Positions 36,322-46,518 of a stretch of DNA of 64,000 bases are shown one piece after another. Source of the stretch: RYN-133 sp036497285 (GTDB lineage Bacteria > Actinomycetota > Actinomycetes > Mycobacteriales > Jatrophihabitantaceae); the NCBI GenBank assembly GCA_036497285.1, contig DASXJR010000020.1, forward strand, positions 31,696 to 95,695, in the 5' to 3' direction. The translations under genes and the position numbers were made by a program. How positions within the stretch are numbered: the first letter of the stretch is position 1; the number at the start of each line of letters is the position of its first letter. The notes beneath the pieces are model-generated. The model searched no databases. It was not told the DNA's origin and saw only the letters and a list, made by a program, of their open reading frames with translations.

Positions 36322-37254
36322 GTGAGCGAAGGTGCGGAAAGCCCGCTCGACGCGTTCTCTGCGGCGGTGGTGCGGGTCGCCGAAACGGTGCTGCCGAGCG
36401 TGGTCAGCCTGAGCGTGCGCACGCGTCGAGGTTTCGGCGGCGGAAGCGGGTCCGTGTTGACTGCCGACGGGTTCATCTTGACCAGCGCGCACGTGGTCGA
36501 CGGCGCGGGCGTGGCCGAGGTGACCTTCGCCGACGGTGGCGAAGTGACGGCCGACGTTCGCGGCCGCGATCCACTCTCCGACCTGGCCGTTCTACGAGCG
36601 CGCGGCGAGGTGCCACGGCCGGTCGTGCGGGGCGACGCAACGCAGCTTCGCGTCGGTCAGCTCGTCGTCGCGGTCGGAAGCCCGCTCGGTCTGGCCGGCA
36701 GCGTCACCGCCGGCGTGGTCTCGGCTCTGGGACGGTCGCTCCCGACGCGATCGGGACGAGTCATCGACGAGGTGATCCAGACCGACGCGGCACTCAACCC
36801 CGGCAACAGCGGCGGCGCTCTCGCCGACGGCACCGGGCGGCTCGTGGGCGTGAACACCGCTGTTGCCGGCATCGGCGTCGGTCTGGCGGTTCCGATCAAC
36901 TCGACGACCGAGCACATCATCGCCTCCCTCATGCGCACCGGACGCGTCCGGCGCGCGTGGCTGGGCATCGCCGGCACGCAGGTGCCGCTGCGGCCCGACT
37001 TGGCTACCAAACTCGGCCGGAAGCGGGGAGTACGGGTCGCGCAGGTGGTCGCCGGGAGCCCCGCCGCGACGTCCGGTCTTCGCGACGGCGACATCCTGGT
37101 CGCGATCGACAGTCGTCCGGTCATGACCGCCACCGACATCCAGGCCGTCATGGTCGAGGGCAGCATCGGCCGCCGGGTCGAGGTCACCGTGTGGCGCAAC
37201 GGCGCCCTCGTCGACGTGATCGCGGTACCGCGCGAACTGACGAACGACGCCTGA
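36322..37254 (+). CDS. HtrA/DegP-like S1C serine protease with one PDZ domain
   Basis: 310 residues, GTG start, no signal peptide or anchor. The trypsin-like domain shows His in LTSAHVVDG, Asp in DPLSDLAVL and Ser in LNPGNSGGAL. A single PDZ follows (AQVVAGSPAATSGLRDGDILVAIDSRPV). Unusual for an HtrA in lacking an export signal, so it may be cytoplasmic or be missing an N-terminal segment. Confidence 0.9.
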   Translation: MSEGAESPLDAFSAAVVRVAETVLPSVVSLSVRTRRGFGGGSGSVLTADGFILTSAHVVDGAGVAEVTFADGGEVTADVRGRDPLSDLAVLRARGEVPRPVVRGDATQLRVGQLVVAVGSPLGLAGSVTAGVVSALGRSLPTRSGRVIDEVIQTDAALNPGNSGGALADGTGRLVGVNTAVAGIGVGLAVPINSTTEHIIASLMRTGRVRRAWLGIAGTQVPLRPDLATKLGRKRGVRVAQVVAGSPAATSGLRDGDILVAIDSRPVMTATDIQAVMVEGSIGRRVEVTVWRNGALVDVIAVPRELTNDA

Positions 37255-37423
37255 CCTCCACCGCGTCGGCCGCAATGCCCCGAACCGATCGGGCTTATGT
37301 CAGTTTTCGGGAAATATCAAGATCTTGCGGGAGTTCGTCCGGGAACATACGGTTCGGACGCCGATCCAAGGGGGGCCGGCCTTGTCAGAGCGCCGCGACA
37401 CACAAGGTCGCGAGGGAGCCCAC

Positions 37424-40400
37424 ATGCAACGAGCACGCTGGACCGCCACACTAGCGGTCGCCGTGACGACAGCTGGTTTGGCGGTGGCCATACCCGTCGG
37501 CCACGCCGCCACACCGCAACACCACCGGAAAACCTTCGCCAAGATCGACCCGAGCCTGTTGCGCAACTCGCGCTTCGAGCCGGCGTCTATGAGCAATCGC
37601 CAGGTCACCGTCGTGCTGGAGATGAGCGGCGCGCCGGTTGCCGTCCGCTCGGCGAGCGCCCGTCGCACCGGCGACCGCCTCGCCCGCACGCAGCGTCGCG
37701 ACATCCGGGCCATGCTCGCCGACCGCCAGAACGCTCTGCACGGAAGGCTGACGCAGCTCGGTGCGCACATCGAGGGGCAGATGCAGGACGCCTACAACGG
37801 CATCCAGGTCTCCGTCCCGCAGCGCCAGATCACCGCGCTGGCCGCACTGCCGAACGTCACCGCCGTGCACGAGGTGCACCCGGCCAAGCTGGCCAATGTG
37901 AACGGCGTCCCGTTCATCGGCGCGACCCAGGCGTGGTCCGAGACCGACAGCAACGGAACGCCGCTGACCGGTAAGGGTGTCAAGGTAGCGATCATCGACA
38001 CGGGTATCGACTACACCCACGCTGACTTCGGCGGCCTGGGCACCACCGATGCCTACAAGTACGCACTCGCGCACGACACCGTCGACCCGGCCACCGACCC
38101 GCAGCTGTCGAAGGAGTTCGGCCCGAACGCACCCAAGGTCATCGGCGGGTACGACTTCGTCGGCGACGACTACAACGCCAACGACGCGGCGCACAGCACG
38201 CCGCATCCGGACCCGAACCCGCTCGACTGCAACAGCCACGGCACCCACACCGCCGGGTCGCTGGCGGGCTTCGGCGTCACCAGCGACGGCAAGACCTACC
38301 ACGGTGCCTACAACAGCTCGACGGTGACGCCGGGCGACCCGAACCACGACTGGACGGTCGGCCCCGGTGTGGCGCCCGAGGCGAGCCTGCTCGTGTACCG
38401 CGTGTTCGGCTGCGCAGGCAGCACCAACGTCGACGACCTCGCGATCAACCAGGCCGTCAAGGACGGTGCGAGCGTGATCTCGATGTCGCTGGGGTCGCCG
38501 TTCGGCGAGACCACCGACCCGTCCGCTGTGGCAGCACAGAACGCGGTCAACGACGGCGTGCTCGTTGTGGCCGCCGACGGCAACAACGGGCACAACGCCT
38601 ACCTCACGAGCTCGCCTGCGTCAGCGAATGGCGCGCTGTCGGTAGCGGCGATGGACGGCTCCGTCCCGACCTACCCGGGCGCGTCCTTGGCCCTGTCGAC
38701 GGGCAAGACCGTCACGGTCATCGACGCGAACGACGCTCCGCTGCCGTCCGGTGCGAAGCCGCTCGTCGTGCTGCGCAACACCGACGGCTCGGTCTCGCTC
38801 GGCTGCAACAAGACCGACTACGCCGGGACGGCCGGCAAGGTCGTTGTCACCGCACGCGGGACGTGCGCCCGCGTGGCTCGTGCCGTCTTCGGTGACGAGG
38901 CCGGGGCCGCGGCTGTGGTGATGATCAACAGCAGCGACGCCTTGCCGCCGTTCGAGGGCCAGATCACCTCGAACCCGGACACCGGCGAACAGCACACCGT
39001 AACGATCCCGTTCCTCGGCGCCAAGCAGAGCGACGGGCCGACGTTGGTCGCGGCCGACGGCGGCTCCGTCACCATGACGGCCACCCAGGTGACGAACACG
39101 AGCTACAAGTCGACGGCCGACTTCTCGTCGGGTGGTCCGCGCTTCGGTGACTCCGCTCCGAAGCCGGAGGTGATTGCACCCGGTGTCAGCGTGACCTCGG
39201 CGGGCATGGGTACCGGCAACGGCACGCTCGTCGACTCGGGTACCTCGATGGCGACGCCGATGGTCGCCGGTGCTGCGGTGCTGGTCAAACAGGCACACCC
39301 CGACTGGCAGGCGTTGCAGATCAAGGCCGCGCTGATGAACAGCGCGGACTCCTCGCTCAACAACGGGTACAACCCGCGGTTGGCCGGTGCCGGCGTGGTG
39401 CAGGTGCAGCGTGCGGTCAACACGACCACCCTCGCCACGACCAGTGACCAGCTCGACAGCCTCGCGTTCGGCTTCGTGCCGGGCTCGGGCAACTACACCG
39501 ATCACAAGTTCATCACCTACACGAACAACAGCGGCACGGCCCAGCGCTACGCGCTGAGCGTCACCGGTGTCTCGGGCGGTGCGTCGATCTCCGTCGCTCC
39601 GTCGAACGTGACGGTGCCGGCGCACGATTCGGCCGTTGTGAACGTGAAGGTCTCGATGCCGGCTTCGGCGTTCGCCGGGTTGCCCAGCGACGACACCGGT
39701 GCGGTGGGTGCCGGTGGGGTGCTGAGCATTCGCGGCGACGTCATCGCGACACCGCACTCGGGTCAGGCCCTTACTACGCCGTACATGCTGGTTCCACGGG
39801 GCGTCTCGAACGTCGCAGCGGGCTCGGCGGCACGCGCCGGGGCGGCCGACTCGTTCCAGTCGGCGATCCCCGTCGCGAACAAGGGCGTCCACGCAGGCGT
39901 CGCCGACCTGTACGCGTGGGGGATCAGCGACCCGAAGGACGTCAACGACAGCGCGGACATCCGTGATGTCGGCCTGCAGGTGCTGCCGGGTAGCGCTCTG
40001 GGTGCTGATGCGTCCGATCGTTCGCTGGTGTTCCTGGTCAACACCTGGAACTCGGTCAGCAACCAGGCCGCCAACGAGTACGACATCCCGATCGACACCA
40101 ATGGCGACGGCAAGACCGACTTCACGGTCGTGTCCGCCGATCTCGGTGCCGTGACCGCAGGTGGGGTGAACAACGGTGAGGCCGCATCGTTCGTCGTCAA
40201 CGCGGCGGGCCAGATTGTCGACGCCTTCCTTGCGGACGCGCCGATGAACGGCTCGACCATCGAGTTGCCGCTCCTCGCGAGCGACCTCGGGCTGACGGCG
40301 AGCAACGCGAAGGCGTTCCGCTATACGGTGCTCGGGTTCGACGGGCACGGCGGCGCGACGGACACGACCGGATCGAGCTCCTTCGATCCGTACAACCCGT

Positions 40401-40573
40401 CCGTCACCACCGGCGAATCGGTCGCGCTCAACCCGGGCGCGTCCGGCTCGCTTCCCGTGACCGGCTCTCGCAACAACGCCCGCACGAACGGCGTACTCGG
40501 CTGGCTCGTCGCCACGACCGATGACGCCGGCGGCGCTGCGCAGGCCGACCAGGTGGCGATCCCTACCCGCTGA
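37424..40573 (+). CDS. Large secreted subtilisin-like protease (S8) with PA insert
   Basis: ATG 37424 with GAGGGAG upstream; 1049 residues. Signal peptide (WTATLAVAVTTAGLAVAIPVGHA), then an inhibitor-like propeptide to about 160. Catalytic Asp192 (IIDTGIDYTHADF), His272 (NSHGTHTAG) and Ser608 (GTSMATPMVAG). A PA domain sits between His and Ser at about 420-550. The C-terminal 400 residues are beta-rich, with a DTNGDGKTDF calcium-like loop. Degrades extracellular protein. A strong hairpin follows the stop. Confidence 0.93.
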   Translation: MQRARWTATLAVAVTTAGLAVAIPVGHAATPQHHRKTFAKIDPSLLRNSRFEPASMSNRQVTVVLEMSGAPVAVRSASARRTGDRLARTQRRDIRAMLADRQNALHGRLTQLGAHIEGQMQDAYNGIQVSVPQRQITALAALPNVTAVHEVHPAKLANVNGVPFIGATQAWSETDSNGTPLTGKGVKVAIIDTGIDYTHADFGGLGTTDAYKYALAHDTVDPATDPQLSKEFGPNAPKVIGGYDFVGDDYNANDAAHSTPHPDPNPLDCNSHGTHTAGSLAGFGVTSDGKTYHGAYNSSTVTPGDPNHDWTVGPGVAPEASLLVYRVFGCAGSTNVDDLAINQAVKDGASVISMSLGSPFGETTDPSAVAAQNAVNDGVLVVAADGNNGHNAYLTSSPASANGALSVAAMDGSVPTYPGASLALSTGKTVTVIDANDAPLPSGAKPLVVLRNTDGSVSLGCNKTDYAGTAGKVVVTARGTCARVARAVFGDEAGAAAVVMINSSDALPPFEGQITSNPDTGEQHTVTIPFLGAKQSDGPTLVAADGGSVTMTATQVTNTSYKSTADFSSGGPRFGDSAPKPEVIAPGVSVTSAGMGTGNGTLVDSGTSMATPMVAGAAVLVKQAHPDWQALQIKAALMNSADSSLNNGYNPRLAGAGVVQVQRAVNTTTLATTSDQLDSLAFGFVPGSGNYTDHKFITYTNNSGTAQRYALSVTGVSGGASISVAPSNVTVPAHDSAVVNVKVSMPASAFAGLPSDDTGAVGAGGVLSIRGDVIATPHSGQALTTPYMLVPRGVSNVAAGSAARAGAADSFQSAIPVANKGVHAGVADLYAWGISDPKDVNDSADIRDVGLQVLPGSALGADASDRSLVFLVNTWNSVSNQAANEYDIPIDTNGDGKTDFTVVSADLGAVTAGGVNNGEAASFVVNAAGQIVDAFLADAPMNGSTIELPLLASDLGLTASNAKAFRYTVLGFDGHGGATDTTGSSSFDPYNPSVTTGESVALNPGASGSLPVTGSRNNARTNGVLGWLVATTDDAGGAAQADQVAIPTR

Positions 40574-40588
40574 GGTCCGACAGCCGAT

Positions 40589-40622
40589 CCGCGGCCGCGT
40601 CCCGACAGGGGCGCGGCCGCGG
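40589..40622 (+). terminator. Hairpin terminator after subtilase gene
   Basis: CCGCGGCCGCGTCCC pairs with GGGGCGCGGCCGCGG (one G-T pair) around loop GACA, 15 bases after the stop, followed by TCGCATTT. Confidence 0.85.
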
Positions 40623-40737
40623 TCGCATTTCCCGACGTCGACAGGTCGCGGGGGCCAGGTCGCGGTGGCAGCATGCAACGTATGCGAGTGGCTCGCCGAT
40701 CGGGTGCGTCGGACCATGGCACGGCGAAGGTCAGCGA

Positions 40738-41334
40738 TTGACCATTGAATTCCTGCCCAGCGACGAGCCGGGCCATGAGCCGGACGGGCGGTCGGCCGCG
40801 CCGGGACGTTCGCGTCGACGGGTCTGGTGGCTCATCGCCGCGCTCCTGGTGGTCGGCGCCACCGCCTGGGCGCTCACCCGACCGTCGGTGTCGTCACGGC
40901 ACGTCGCCGCGCCGACAGTTACGGCCACACCGCGGGTCGACCCGGCGTGTCGCGGAGTGCCCGACTGTGCGGTACGCGCCCACGTCCCTGAGGTCATCGA
41001 GCGGCTCGCGCGCGACTATCTGCCGGTCGGGGTGCGGCTGCGGGTCCGCACGGTCGTCGCCGTCAGTTCGCTCACGCAGGAGAATCTGCTTGTCAGGCGC
41101 GACATCGATGCGGCCGTCAATTCGGTGACTGTGCTGATCCGGGTGCAGCGCGGCGGCTCGGGCAAGCAAGCGATCGCGCCCGATCCGCTGGGCGTGGGGT
41201 CGTTGCTGCTGCACGCGGTCAATTCGGGCTTCGTGATCCGTCTGCAGTACCTCGCGCCCGAGACCGTGCCGCCGATGCTCAGTCGGCTGCAGGCACTGAT
41301 CCGCGACCCACGGCTGACCTCGACCCGCAGTTAG
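40738..41334 (+). CDS. Membrane-anchored protein of unknown function
   Basis: TTG start; 198 residues. A basic cytoplasmic N-terminus (GRSRRRVWW) leads into one membrane segment (LIAALLVVGATAWAL), so most of the protein is outside. The outer part has one CRGVPDC pair and mixed alpha/beta sequence (QENLLVRRDIDAAVNSVTVLIRVQ). I do not recognise it. It is convergent with the UPF0182 gene. Confidence 0.65.
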   Translation: MTIEFLPSDEPGHEPDGRSAAPGRSRRRVWWLIAALLVVGATAWALTRPSVSSRHVAAPTVTATPRVDPACRGVPDCAVRAHVPEVIERLARDYLPVGVRLRVRTVVAVSSLTQENLLVRRDIDAAVNSVTVLIRVQRGGSGKQAIAPDPLGVGSLLLHAVNSGFVIRLQYLAPETVPPMLSRLQALIRDPRLTSTRS

Positions 41335-41339
41335 ACCGG

Positions 41340-44111
41340 TCAGCCCGTCCCGGGCGCAGACCGGATGGCGTCCCTGACTGCCGACGCCAAGCTGGTGTCG
41401 AAGGACGGATCACCGTTGGCATACAGCGCGATGACGTGGCGCAGGATCGGGAACGACGAGCCGCCGTTCGACTGCGTGTAGACGGGCTCGACATAGAGCA
41501 ACCGCCCCCCGACCGGAATCGCCTCGAGATCGCCGAGCACCACCTTCGAGTTGCCGCCCCGTTGGAGCGTCAACGCTTCGGTGATCCGGGTGTCCGATTC
41601 GATGTCGTTCTGAACCTGCAACGGCGACTCACCGCCTGCGCCGGACGGGTACTGCACCACGGTGATCTTCCCGTAGTCCGGCCCCGGGTCGGAGTTGACA
41701 TAGACAAACCCGGCCAGCTGCCGGCCGTTGAGGGTCACCATCGTGCTGGACAGCGCGAAGTGCGGGCTGCCGAAGCCGTCGGGGGTCATCGAGATGTACT
41801 GCGATGGTTGCGACGATATCGAAGCGCCGCGCGCCGACTTCGCGTTGATCGACTGGGTGGCCGCGACCGTCGGATCGGTCGGCACCGACCAGAAGTCGTT
41901 CCCGCTGTAGAAGTTCGACGCCTCTGACACGTGGTACTTCGCCAGCAAATAGCGCTGCACGTTGAACAGATCCGTCGGATACCGCAACTGGGACAGCAGC
42001 GCCGAGGAGATGCTCGACTGAGGCTGGACAAGGCCCGGATAGACCCCTTCCCACGCCTTCAGCAGCGGATCCGGCTGTTGGTTCTGATTCCACTCGTACA
42101 ACGACACCTTGCCGGTGTACGCGTCGACGACGGCCTTCACCGAGTTGCGCAGGTAGTTGACCTGCGTATTCGGCTGGGCCACCGACGCGCCGTGAGCCGT
42201 CAGCGTGGTGCTACTGGCCGAATGAAGGTTGATCAGCTGGGAATTCGGATAGTTGGACGACGTCGTGTAGCCGTCGATGATCCATTTGATCTGGCCGTTG
42301 ACGACCGCGGGGTAGGTGTCGCCGTCAAGGGTCAGCCACGGAGCGACCTTGGCGACCCTGGCTCGCGGACTGCGGATCATGAGCAGCTGCGAAGCGCTGT
42401 TGAGCTCCGAGCTGAAGAACAGGTTCGGGTCGTGCAGTTGGACGGCGAACAGGAATCTACGCAGGGTCGAGCCGATCGGGATTCCACCGTGACCCTGGTA
42501 GGTCGTGTGCGCCGACGTCGATGAGCCGTCGTTACCCGGGTGATCGAACTCGAGTTGATCCTTGGAACCGGCCGGCTGACCGACGACCGAGTACGACGAG
42601 CCGCTGAAGGCCTGGCCGAAGTAGACCTGAGGACGGTTGACCGGGATCTGCTGGCTCGGCGGCATCCCACCGTCGAGGAAGACAGGGCTCTCGGTCTTCG
42701 GATCCACCTTTGTGGTCGGCGCTGCGACGACGCCGTACCCGTGGGTGTACACGAGGTGGTTGTTGACCCAGCTCTGCTTGGGAATACCGCCGCTTTGCAG
42801 CTCGCGCACCGCGAGCGCCACATCTTGCGAGCGCCCGCCGAGGTCGTAGCGGCCGATGTCGAGAGTCGACTTGAAGCCGTAGTACGCCTGGAGTTGCTGC
42901 TCGACGTTGAACGTCGGCGAAAGCTGATTCGGGTCGATCACCGGCGTCTGCGCGGTGCTGTTGGCCAATTGCGTGAGTGCGGTGCCACGAGCCGTCTTCG
43001 CCGGGTTGTAGGGCACCGTCGTGACGTTGCCGTCGAGCCCGAACGCTGACTTGGTGGCGGTTTGGTTGTTGCTGATCTCGCCGAGGTCCACCTTCGCCGC
43101 GCTGGGCGCCTCACTGAAGTGGAACAGCAGTGCCGGCCAGGTAAGACCCACCACCAGCCACGAAACCACCATCAGCACGAGGGCTGCGCCGAGCACCCGG
43201 GCGCGGCTGGAGAGGAACGCGTTGACGACCAACGCGATGGCGCACACGATCGCGACCGACATCAGGACGTACTTGCTCGGCAACGCCGCTTGGATGTCGG
43301 TGTACGACGGCCCTGTGACCGGTCCGCGCTGTGAGGTGGTCAGCGCGTAGCGCGACAGCCAGAAGTTGGCCGCCTTGGCCACGAGGTATGCGGCCAGCAG
43401 CACCGACACCAGCCTCGTCATGCTCTTGGTGATCTTCTGGCGGCCTCTTCGCAGCCGCCACCCGCCGTACCAATATCCGCTGAACACGGCGATCCACAGG
43501 GCGTAAGTGACGACCTGCGAGAGAAGAGCCACCACCATTCGGTGGAACGGGTAGACCTCGATGTAGTACGAGATGTCCTTGTGGAACTGCGGGTCTGCCG
43601 TGTGCCATGGCGTGGCGTGCTGCCACAGCAGGTAGGTCTGCCAACCACTGGCCGCTTGCCGGCCGAGCAGGATCGCTGGAATGACCACGGCCAGCACCAG
43701 GATGAATCGCCACAGTCGCGGTTCGTACTTGCGGAAGACCCAGCGGAAGCCGTCGTCATCTTGTGAGAAGGCAAGGGGCGACCGGATCCGACGCACGGCC
43801 CAAACGGTCAGGCCCCCGACGAGTCCACCGATAGCGCCGAAGATGCAGAACAACTGGATCTGCGCTTCGAGCATCGTCGTGTACACACGGCCGTCGTGCA
43901 CCGAGTTGAACCACAGGTCAGTGGTGATCATCCGTACTGCCACGAGCAGCAGCAGCCACAGCACAACAATGACGGTCACCACCACGACCGTCGGAATGCT
44001 CCAGCGCCTGAGTACGCGCCGCGCACGCGCCCAGGTCGAGGGAGCTGTTGCAGTCTTCGGCGTCGAGGACGTTTCCTCAGTCACCGCCGCTGACGGGCCG
44101 TTAGACGACAT
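41340..44111 (-). CDS. UPF0182-family large membrane protein
   Basis: ATG 44111 (MSSNGPSAAV) gives 923 residues. The first third has about seven membrane segments (VVVVTVIVVLWLLLL, IQLFCIFGAIGGLVGGLTVW, ...). The rest is a large outer domain ending before a low-similarity C-terminus. Segments DIGRYDLGGRSQDVALAVREL, NNHLVYTHGYGVVAAP and QVYFGQAFSGSSYSVVGQ are typical of UPF0182 (COG1615). Function unknown; common and well conserved in Actinobacteria. Confidence 0.93.
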   Translation of the reverse strand: MSSNGPSAAVTEETSSTPKTATAPSTWARARRVLRRWSIPTVVVVTVIVVLWLLLLVAVRMITTDLWFNSVHDGRVYTTMLEAQIQLFCIFGAIGGLVGGLTVWAVRRIRSPLAFSQDDDGFRWVFRKYEPRLWRFILVLAVVIPAILLGRQAASGWQTYLLWQHATPWHTADPQFHKDISYYIEVYPFHRMVVALLSQVVTYALWIAVFSGYWYGGWRLRRGRQKITKSMTRLVSVLLAAYLVAKAANFWLSRYALTTSQRGPVTGPSYTDIQAALPSKYVLMSVAIVCAIALVVNAFLSSRARVLGAALVLMVVSWLVVGLTWPALLFHFSEAPSAAKVDLGEISNNQTATKSAFGLDGNVTTVPYNPAKTARGTALTQLANSTAQTPVIDPNQLSPTFNVEQQLQAYYGFKSTLDIGRYDLGGRSQDVALAVRELQSGGIPKQSWVNNHLVYTHGYGVVAAPTTKVDPKTESPVFLDGGMPPSQQIPVNRPQVYFGQAFSGSSYSVVGQPAGSKDQLEFDHPGNDGSSTSAHTTYQGHGGIPIGSTLRRFLFAVQLHDPNLFFSSELNSASQLLMIRSPRARVAKVAPWLTLDGDTYPAVVNGQIKWIIDGYTTSSNYPNSQLINLHSASSTTLTAHGASVAQPNTQVNYLRNSVKAVVDAYTGKVSLYEWNQNQQPDPLLKAWEGVYPGLVQPQSSISSALLSQLRYPTDLFNVQRYLLAKYHVSEASNFYSGNDFWSVPTDPTVAATQSINAKSARGASISSQPSQYISMTPDGFGSPHFALSSTMVTLNGRQLAGFVYVNSDPGPDYGKITVVQYPSGAGGESPLQVQNDIESDTRITEALTLQRGGNSKVVLGDLEAIPVGGRLLYVEPVYTQSNGGSSFPILRHVIALYANGDPSFDTSLASAVRDAIRSAPGTG

Positions 44112-44280
44112 GCGAGCCGCATCTGCGTCTCGGCTCAGCCACAACGAACTCCAGCCTGTCCCGGGGCCGAACCGGCCCGCCTACACCTCGACGGATAGTA
44201 GCGAGGCGGGTCCTAGTCAAATGTCACGGACCACCACGAGTGACGCCGCCCTCAGGGCATCCACAAGTGGTTCGCCGCAG

Positions 44281-45477
44281 TCACTGACGCAGCGGTCGGA
44301 ACGCCTCCCGCAGTTCGGCGGCGAACAGCTCGGGCTCTTCCCAGGCGGCGAAGTGACCGCCCCGCTCGGCCTGGTGGTAGTAGCTGAGGGTGGGATATGC
44401 CTGCTCGACCCAGCTGCGCGGAGCCGGGAAGATCTCGCCGGGGAACGCCGAGAACGCGAACGGGACCGTCACCGGCGGTGGCGGATTCACTGCTGTTGCG
44501 GCCGCGGGTGCGTCGACCCCGTAGGCCTCCCAGTACGACCGGGCCGCGGAGGCGCCGGTGCCGGTCAACCAGTACGTCGAGATGTTGTCGACGATGTGTT
44601 CCCGAGTGAGATGGCCGGACGGTTGCGAGTCGAGGAAGGCGCGGGAGATCTTGTAGTAGGCATCGGTGTCGTGGTCGATCATCCAAGCCGCGAGAGCGAC
44701 AGGCGAGTCGAGCAGGCCATACCCGATGGTCTGCGGTCGTGTGGACTGCTCCACGAAGTACCCGCTGCCGCTGGCGTGGAACTTGGCCAGCGCATCGGCC
44801 GCCGCCTGCTCCTCCTCGGTCTTCGGGATCAGAGCTCCGGACAGCGCGGGCACGAGCAGGTTGGTGTGGATGCCGGCCAACCCTTCCGGTCCCTGGCGAC
44901 CCATTGCGTCTGTGACGCCGGCGCCCACATCGCCGCCCTGGGCAACGTAGTGCGTGTAGCCGAGGCGGTGCATGAGCTCGGCCCAGACCCGAGCCGTGCG
45001 GCTGAGATCCCAACCGACCTCGGCCGGCTCGCCGGAGAACCCGTATCCCGGCAAGGACGGCAGCACGAGGTGGAACGCGTCGTCGCTGGTGCCTCCGTAC
45101 GCAGTCGGGTCGGTGAGTGGCCCGACAGATTCGAGCATCTCGATGACTGATCCGGGCCAACCATGGGTCATGATCAACGGCAAGGCGTTCTCGTACGGCG
45201 ATCGCACATGGATGAAATGGATGTTCACCCCGTCGATCTCGGTGGTGAACTGCGGTAGCGCGTTCAGCCGCGCTTCACAGCGCCGCCAGTCGTACTCGGT
45301 CGACCAGAACCGGGCCACCTCGCGCATCGTCGACAACTGCACGCCCTGCGAGCGGTCGTTGACCAATTCCTTGGAGGGCCAACGGGTGGCGGCGATGCGC
45401 TGACGCATCTCGGCCACCGACTCCTGCGGAACATTCACATGGAACGGGCGGATGGTCTGCTGCTCGACTTTGGTCAT
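44281..45477 (-). CDS. Epoxide hydrolase (EHN domain)
   Basis: The ATG at 45477 (MTKVEQQTIRPFHV) gives 398 residues. The N-terminal EHN helices (EMRQRIAATRWP, REVARFWSTEYDWRRCEARLNALPQF) precede an alpha/beta hydrolase with HGWPGS, the Asp nucleophile in AQGGDVGAGVTDAMG and a C-terminal His in ERGGHFAAWEEPEL. Opens epoxides to diols. Part of the detoxification block; a CCAGGG half-site lies about 66 bases upstream. Confidence 0.92.
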   Translation of the reverse strand: MTKVEQQTIRPFHVNVPQESVAEMRQRIAATRWPSKELVNDRSQGVQLSTMREVARFWSTEYDWRRCEARLNALPQFTTEIDGVNIHFIHVRSPYENALPLIMTHGWPGSVIEMLESVGPLTDPTAYGGTSDDAFHLVLPSLPGYGFSGEPAEVGWDLSRTARVWAELMHRLGYTHYVAQGGDVGAGVTDAMGRQGPEGLAGIHTNLLVPALSGALIPKTEEEQAAADALAKFHASGSGYFVEQSTRPQTIGYGLLDSPVALAAWMIDHDTDAYYKISRAFLDSQPSGHLTREHIVDNISTYWLTGTGASAARSYWEAYGVDAPAAATAVNPPPPVTVPFAFSAFPGEIFPAPRSWVEQAYPTLSYYHQAERGGHFAAWEEPELFAAELREAFRPLRQ

Positions 45478-45542
45478 AGTGGTTCCCCTCACGCTCAGCG
45501 CCACTGGAACCCACGCCACGCTGCCACGCAGCGCGGGCGATA

Positions 45543-45559
45543 CCAGGGGCGAAAGGCAT
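45543..45559. promoter_or_regulatory. CCAGGG half-site upstream of epoxide hydrolase
   Basis: CCAGGG at 45543-45548 with no good second arm. Nearby sequence (ACGCTGCCACGCA) matches 11 of 13 bases of the glyoxalase promoter at 47773. Weak on its own. Confidence 0.3.
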
Positions 45560-45656
45560 GCGCACGCGAGGCGCGCGACCTACGTCCGGGGGACTCGTAC
45601 AAACCCGTGCTCGTCCTCGACGGTGAAGTGCGCGACCCCACCGTCGAGGCGGGCAT

Positions 45657-46481
45657 TCAGGAGCGGATGAACGCGAGCAGGTCCGCGTTGATGGTCTCCG
45701 CTTCAGTGGTCGGCATCCCGTGCGGGAAGCCCTTGTAGGTCTTCAGGTCTCCGTTCTTCAGGAGCGCTGCCGACAGCGGCCCGGAGTCGGCGTAGGGCAC
45801 GACCTGGTCGTCATCGCCGTGCATCACCAGCGACGGCATCGTGATGTGCCGCAGATCGTCGGTGAAATCCGTCTGGGAGAAGGCGACGATGCCGTCGTAG
45901 TGCGCCTTGGCTCCGCCCATCATCCCTTGCCGCCACCAGTTGTCGATGATCGCTTCCGATGGCTTGGCGCCCGGCCGGTTGTACCCGTAGAACGGGCCGG
46001 CAGCGAAGGAGCGGTAGAACTCGGCCCGATTCGCGGCGACCTGTGTCTGGAGACCGTCGAAGACGCTCTTCGGCAGGCCACCGGGGTTGGCGTCGGTTTG
46101 CATCATCAGCGGCGGCACGGCGCTGATCAGCACCGCCTTGGCGACACGCGCCTCGCCATGCCGGGCGATGTACCGCACGACCTCGCCGCCGCCGGTCGAG
46201 TGCCCGATGTGCACTACGCCGTGGAGGTCGAGGTGATCGATGACTGTGGCCAGGTCGTCGGCGTAGTGGTCCATGTCGTGACCGTCGCCAACCTGCGTCG
46301 ACCGCCCATGACCGCGCCGGTCATGGGCGATCACCCGGTAACCGTGTTGTAGGAAGAAAAGCATCGCGGTGTCCCAGTCGTCGCCGCACAGCGGCCATCC
46401 GTGGCTGAACACGATCGGCTGTCCGCGACCCCAGTCCTTGTAGAAGATGTCGACCCCATCCGGCGTCGTTACGTAGCCCAC
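45657..46481 (-). CDS. Alpha/beta hydrolase, non-heme haloperoxidase-like
   Basis: 274 residues. FSHGWPLCGDDWDTAM oxyanion loop, nucleophile Ser in GHSTGGGEVVRY, acid in HGDDDQVVPY and base His in GFPHGMP. Overall identity pattern matches cofactor-free chloroperoxidases, which also act as esterases/perhydrolases. Confidence 0.9.
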   Translation of the reverse strand: MGYVTTPDGVDIFYKDWGRGQPIVFSHGWPLCGDDWDTAMLFFLQHGYRVIAHDRRGHGRSTQVGDGHDMDHYADDLATVIDHLDLHGVVHIGHSTGGGEVVRYIARHGEARVAKAVLISAVPPLMMQTDANPGGLPKSVFDGLQTQVAANRAEFYRSFAAGPFYGYNRPGAKPSEAIIDNWWRQGMMGGAKAHYDGIVAFSQTDFTDDLRHITMPSLVMHGDDDQVVPYADSGPLSAALLKNGDLKTYKGFPHGMPTTEAETINADLLAFIRS

Positions 46482-46518
46482 AATGGATCCCCTTTCGTCG
46501 AACGTATTTGGGCTCGAT

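Noticed and set aside
37318..37327. CAAGATCTTG palindrome before the subtilase gene
   Set aside because: Only 10 bp and single; expected by chance.
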